Part shown: positions 54,504-56,684 of the stretch, piece after piece
Numbering within the stretch: the first letter of the stretch is position 1
How the letters are laid out: every line of letters starts with the position of its first letter
Notes under the pieces: generated by a model
The model's database searches: none
The model's input: only the letters and a program-made list of their open reading frames with translations
Told to the model about the DNA's origin: nothing
Translations under genes and position numbers: made by a program
Source: Rhodospirillaceae bacterium
Lineage (GTDB): Bacteria; Pseudomonadota; Alphaproteobacteria; Rhodospirillales; Rhodospirillaceae
Direction: 5' to 3'
DNA length: 56,684 bases
Assembly (NCBI GenBank): GCA_019752235.1
Contig: JAIEMI010000026.1
Span: 1-56,684 of the forward strand

Positions 54504-54998
54504 TTACTCCACCTTGCCGACGGTCGCGCCCATGGCCTTGGCGCCGGCGGCGACGGAACGGACAATGCCCTGATAGCCGGTGCAGCGGCAGAGGTTGCCT
54601 TCCAGCTCGGCGCGAATGACATCTTCGGTGAGCGTGGCGGCGCGGTTGCGTTCCACCAGCGCCAGGGCGCTCATGACCATGCCCGGCGTACAGAAGCCGC
54701 ATTGCAGACCGTGATATTCCTTGAAGGCTGCTTGCATGGGATGCAGCGTGCCGTCTTTCGCGGCAACGCCTTCGATGGTGGTGACGTTTTGACCATCGGC
54801 CTGAACCGCGAGCGTGGTGCAAGCTTTCACGGAGCGGCCATTGATATGAACCGTGCATGCGCCGCACTGGCTGGTGTCGCAGCCCACATGCGTTCCGGTG
54901 AGGCGCAATTGTTCGCGCAGGAATTCCACCAGCAGCGTGCGGGGTTCGACGCCGGCCTTCTGTGGCGCGCCGTTGACGGTGACGGTGATCTCAACCAT
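54504..54998 (-). CDS. [2Fe-2S] subunit of a xanthine/CO-dehydrogenase-type enzyme (CoxS)
   Basis: The 164-residue protein has both clusters of the small subunit: plant-type [18 protein letters not shown] followed by the fourth Cys in VKACTT, and the C-terminal CGFC and [10 protein letters not shown] motifs. It moves electrons between the molybdenum centre and FAD. It ends five bases before coxM and begins 15 bases after coxG stops; the order is coxG, coxS, coxM. Confidence 0.93.
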   Translation of the reverse strand: MVEITVTVNGAPQKAGVEPRTLLVEFLREQLRLTGTHVGCDTSQCGACTVHINGRSVKACTTLAVQADGQNVTTIEGVAAKDGTLHPMQAAFKEYHGLQCGFCTPGMVMSALALVERNRAATLTEDVIRAELEGNLCRCTGYQGIVRSVAAGAKAMGATVGKVE

Positions 54999-55013
54999 GT
55001 CCGGTATCGTCCT

Positions 55014-55670
55014 TCACTTCACGAAGAGTGCGCCGTAGATACCGGCAACAATGGCAATGACGCAGACGATCAGCAGCCAACGGTCGAATTTGGCTTTGCT
55101 GGGCGGCACCGGATGATCAGTGGTGTGTGACATTGAAGATGGCTCTTGCTGCGGACGAGGCGGCGCCAAATTATCGGAAACCGCGGCGGGAGTCACCCCG
55201 GCTGCGCGCGTTCCGGGGCTCATATCTACGCGATTAGCCGCCAATGCGCTGAACTTCGCGAAGAACTCGTCGGCCAGTTTCTTGGCGGTTGAATCGATCA
55301 AACGCCCCCCGATTTGCGCCAGCTTGCCGCCAACGGAGGCATCGACCTCGTAGCTGAGCAGCGTGCCGCCGGGTGCGTCGGCGAGGCGGACCTTGGCCCC
55401 GCCCCGCGCGAAACCCGCCGCGCCGCCCTTGCCTTCGCCGCGAATGGTGTAACCATTGGGGGGATCGATATCGGACAAGGTCACGAGACCTTTGAACGAC
55501 GCTTTCACGGGGCCGACCTTGGCCGTCACGGTCGCTTCAATTTCGGTCTCCGACAGCCGGTTGATGCTGTCGCAGCCGGGGATCGCGGCCTTTAGGACAT
55601 CGACATCGTTCAAAGCCGCCCACACCAGGGGACGCGGCGCCGGGATCGTATATTCGCCCTTCATTTCCAT
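55014..55670 (-). CDS. CoxG-type SRPBCC protein with C-terminal membrane anchor
   Basis: A 218-residue protein of the CoxG group: [29 protein letters not shown] and the [20 protein letters not shown] segment are typical of CO-dehydrogenase subunit G-like proteins, and a hydrophobic tail ([19 protein letters not shown]) anchors it to the membrane. CoxG is thought to dock the dehydrogenase to the membrane. A Pro/Ser-rich linker separates the domains. It begins the cluster; dinB ends 50 bases upstream on the same strand. Confidence 0.9.
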   Translation of the reverse strand: MEMKGEYTIPAPRPLVWAALNDVDVLKAAIPGCDSINRLSETEIEATVTAKVGPVKASFKGLVTLSDIDPPNGYTIRGEGKGGAAGFARGGAKVRLADAPGGTLLSYEVDASVGGKLAQIGGRLIDSTAKKLADEFFAKFSALAANRVDMSPGTRAAGVTPAAVSDNLAPPRPQQEPSSMSHTTDHPVPPSKAKFDRWLLIVCVIAIVAGIYGALFVK

Positions 55671-55719
55671 GGGGCAGTCCTAATCAAGCGTGTCCTAAAA
55701 AGCAACGTCAGGCGATGAC

Positions 55720-56684
55720 TCAGCGGTCGGCACGGCCTTTGCGGATGGCGGTCCGGCCGAATTTGGCGCGCACGGCGTCCATGGCGCGCTCGACTTGGGC
55801 GTGGCGTGGGGGCGCGGAAGGCGCGGCAGCAAAAAGATCGGGCGTCACGGGCACATCGATATCTGGCGCAGCGTCGCTGAGCATGTCGACGCCGACGCCG
55901 ATCAGGCGGAAGGGCCCCTTATCCGCCTCGCGCAGCAACATCGGCTCGGCCGTACGGAACACCACCTCCGCAAGTTGCGTGGGCGCGGCCAGCGACTTGT
56001 TGCGCGTACGGGTTTTGAATCGCGTGGTCTTGAGTTTCAACGTCACGGTGCGCCCGGCAAGGCTGTGCGTCTTCAGACGCTCGGCCACGCGCTCGCACAA
56101 GGGCCATAACCTGCGGCGCAGCTCGCCCATGTCGGATACGTCGTATTCAAACGTGGTTTCCGAGGAAATGCTTTTGGCCTCGCGGTCGATCTTGACGGTG
56201 CGGTGATCTTCGCCGCGCGCCATGCGCGCCAGATATTCGCCGGTTTCGCCATAACGTCCCACCAGCGCGCTTTCGGACCGGCGCTGCAGATCGCCGATGG
56301 TGAACAAGCCATCGACCTTCAGGCGATCCGCCAGCGACGGACCGACGCCGGGCAGACGCGTAATGGAAAGGTCGTGCAGAATATGAACGGCCTCGTCGCG
56401 GCCCACGATTGCGAAACCGCGTGGCTTATTCATGTCGGAGGCCATCTTGGCGAGGAACTTGTTGTAGCTGAGACCGACGGATACGGTGATGCGAACCTGA
56501 CGCTCGATCTCACGCGCGATATAGGCCAGCGTCGCGGCGGGCGAACGGCCGAAGAGCTTGCTGGTACCGGCAAGGTCGAGGAAGGCTTCGTCCAGCGACA
56601 GCGGTTCGACCAAGGGCGTCGCGCCCTCGAAAATACGCCGCACCTCCTGGCTGGCTTTTTTGTATTTGGCCATGTCCGGCTTGA
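55720..56684 (-). CDS. dinB: DNA polymerase IV (partial, N-terminus outside window)
   Basis: The frame continues through the right edge; in-window sequence begins KPDMAKYKKAS, an internal segment of Y-family DNA polymerases, so the first ATG in view (56673) is internal. SLDEAFLDL holds the catalytic acidic pair; VGLSYNKFLAKMASDMNKP and PGVGPSLADRL (helix-hairpin-helix) follow, and the little-finger domain includes RTVTLKLKTTRFKTRTR. Pol IV copies past lesions with low fidelity. The C-terminal tail lacks a clear beta-clamp motif in view. Confidence 0.92.
   Translation of the reverse strand, partial: KPDMAKYKKASQEVRRIFEGATPLVEPLSLDEAFLDLAGTSKLFGRSPAATLAYIAREIERQVRITVSVGLSYNKFLAKMASDMNKPRGFAIVGRDEAVHILHDLSITRLPGVGPSLADRLKVDGLFTIGDLQRRSESALVGRYGETGEYLARMARGEDHRTVKIDREAKSISSETTFEYDVSDMGELRRRLWPLCERVAERLKTHSLAGRTVTLKLKTTRFKTRTRNKSLAAPTQLAEVVFRTAEPMLLREADKGPFRLIGVGVDMLSDAAPDIDVPVTPDLFAAAPSAPPRHAQVERAMDAVRAKFGRTAIRKGRADR

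Overview
The window is GC-rich, densely coded chromosomal DNA, most likely from an alphaproteobacterium. The signs are an Hsp20-DUF1150 pair, a bifunctional mnmC, a DUF1194 vWA protein, a coxG/coxS/coxM-type cluster, BrnT/BrnA, and an encoded tRNA-Arg(CCT). I cannot name a genus; Micropepsales- or Rhodospirillales-like lineages are a guess. No CRISPR array, rRNA operon or complete prophage is visible.

Layout. 1-2350: partial TldD/PmbA gene divergent from mnmC. 2351-4877: a strongly structured non-coding stretch, twin palindromic operators, then a DUF6502 gene and a DUF5666 lipoprotein gene. 4893-6932: an outer-membrane barrel gene and an MFS transporter. 6955-7647: a BrnT-BrnA toxin-antitoxin operon with a readable promoter/operator. 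7651-23738: about 16 kb on the minus strand holding two RND efflux units (adaptor + permease; adaptor + two permeases), then a patatin-like protein, an SDR oxidoreductase and a SnoaL-like protein. Both adaptor genes carry the same GTAAC-N5-GTAAC element upstream. 23739-27793: terminator and hairpin region, proline iminopeptidase, Tet-like MFS exporter, hsp20 with a candidate heat-shock promoter and ROSE-type thermometer, DUF1150 gene, terminator, tRNA-Arg.

27794-33566 looks like a variable segment beside the tRNA: two unknown membrane proteins, a NUDIX hydrolase between two 64-bp imperfect direct repeats, an ArsR/AHSA1 pair with a 20-bp tandem duplication at the gene junction, an EAL phosphodiesterase and a degenerate REC-EAL-like protein, with a hydrolase remnant between the last two. 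33848-42640 is a run of mostly plus-strand housekeeping and metabolic genes (rsmC-like, rsuA-like, LLM oxidoreductase, YkgJ-like, FkbM, epoxide hydrolase, glycosyltransferase, DUF1194, UPF0178) with two more broken gene fragments (VOC and GST). 42641-45701 is a small accessory island: short membrane protein, a basic small protein, a PemK toxin cotranscribed with a P63C-domain protein, and an IS1-like transposase.

45956-56684: rhlE-type helicase, thiolase, TPP riboswitch and thiC, mtgA, then a minus-strand run coxG-coxS-coxM-isomerase-DUF1499-aspartate dehydrogenase, and a partial dinB. The most interesting items are the P63C-PemK pair, the structured region at 2369-2606, the shared operator upstream of both efflux units, the RpoH/ROSE control of hsp20, the direct-repeat-flanked NUDIX gene, and three gene remnants that no simple gene call would show.
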